Source: Segatella copri (GTDB lineage: Bacteria > Bacteroidota > Bacteroidia > Bacteroidales > Bacteroidaceae). From it: a DNA stretch of 64,000 bases. The stretch covers positions 2,577,001 through 2,641,000 of the forward strand of contig NZ_CP156891.1 in assembly GCF_019249795.2 (NCBI RefSeq), given 5' to 3'. Below are positions 63,999-64,000 of the stretch, one piece after another. A model generated the notes under the pieces. That model was not told the DNA's origin. It saw only the letters and a program-made list of their open reading frames with translations, and ran no database searches. The position numbers and the translations under genes were made by a program. The stretch's first letter is position 1. Each line of letters opens with the position of its first letter.

Positions 63999-64000
63999 GT

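Overview
The window looks like chromosomal DNA of a gut Prevotella-type Bacteroidota, most likely the Segatella (Prevotella) copri group. Support comes from Bacteroidota promoters (-7 box TAnnTTTG, sometimes with TTTG about 20 bp upstream), SusC/SusD pairs with lipoprotein SusD signals, a hybrid two-component regulator, short-lid adenylate kinase, and secreted proteins with a Prevotella-type C-terminal tail. The species is an inference; no rRNA or tRNA gene is visible.

Left part (1-20.5 kb), mostly housekeeping: the 3' end of an unidentified gene; an RlpA-like protein; a large PEP/pyruvate-binding-domain protein; a FucP-type sugar transporter; class II fructose-bisphosphate aldolase (strong promoter and terminator); a DUF5106/thioredoxin-fold protein; a membrane LuxR-type regulator; NAD(P)HX repair enzyme; an hpt - 34-residue membrane peptide - adk - obg - pgeF run; an M23 peptidase; a stand-alone AICAR transformylase with a small basic protein; ribosomal protein L19; and a two-gene, order-swapped 5'-nucleotidase.

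Right part (20.5-64 kb), a xylan/arabinoxylan utilisation locus. In order: GH43 (-), hybrid two-component regulator (-), GH5, the conserved xylan core xusA-xusB-xusC-xusD-xusE-GH10 xylanase (+), a secreted protein of unknown function (+), then an interruption by a pseudogene fragment, an Rpn-type nuclease and a complete ISL3 element, then a CE6-CE1 esterase (-), a third SusC/SusD pair, a GH43-CBM6-GH8 fusion, a beta-sandwich protein, a short GH43, GH31 and GH3 (+). Together these can strip acetyl, feruloyl and arabinosyl groups, cut the xylan backbone outside and inside the cell, import the oligosaccharides and reduce them to monosaccharides.

Main discovery: six promoters of the xylan locus (for GH5, xusA, the secreted orphan, the CE6-CE1 esterase, the third susC and GH3) share one layout. 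Two AAAG-type boxes lie 21 bp apart, and the start of the first is exactly 53 bp from the end of the -7 box. The second box occupies the place of the usual -33 element. A variant sits upstream of the GH43 gene. This is probably the operator of the locus regulator. Other observations: 21-22-bp tandem repeats of different sequence at three intergenic sites, a thrice-repeated terminator hairpin around the mobile-element zone, a hairpin over the transposase start codon, a strong terminator inside the third susCD-enzyme operon, and several small peptides or possible small RNAs.
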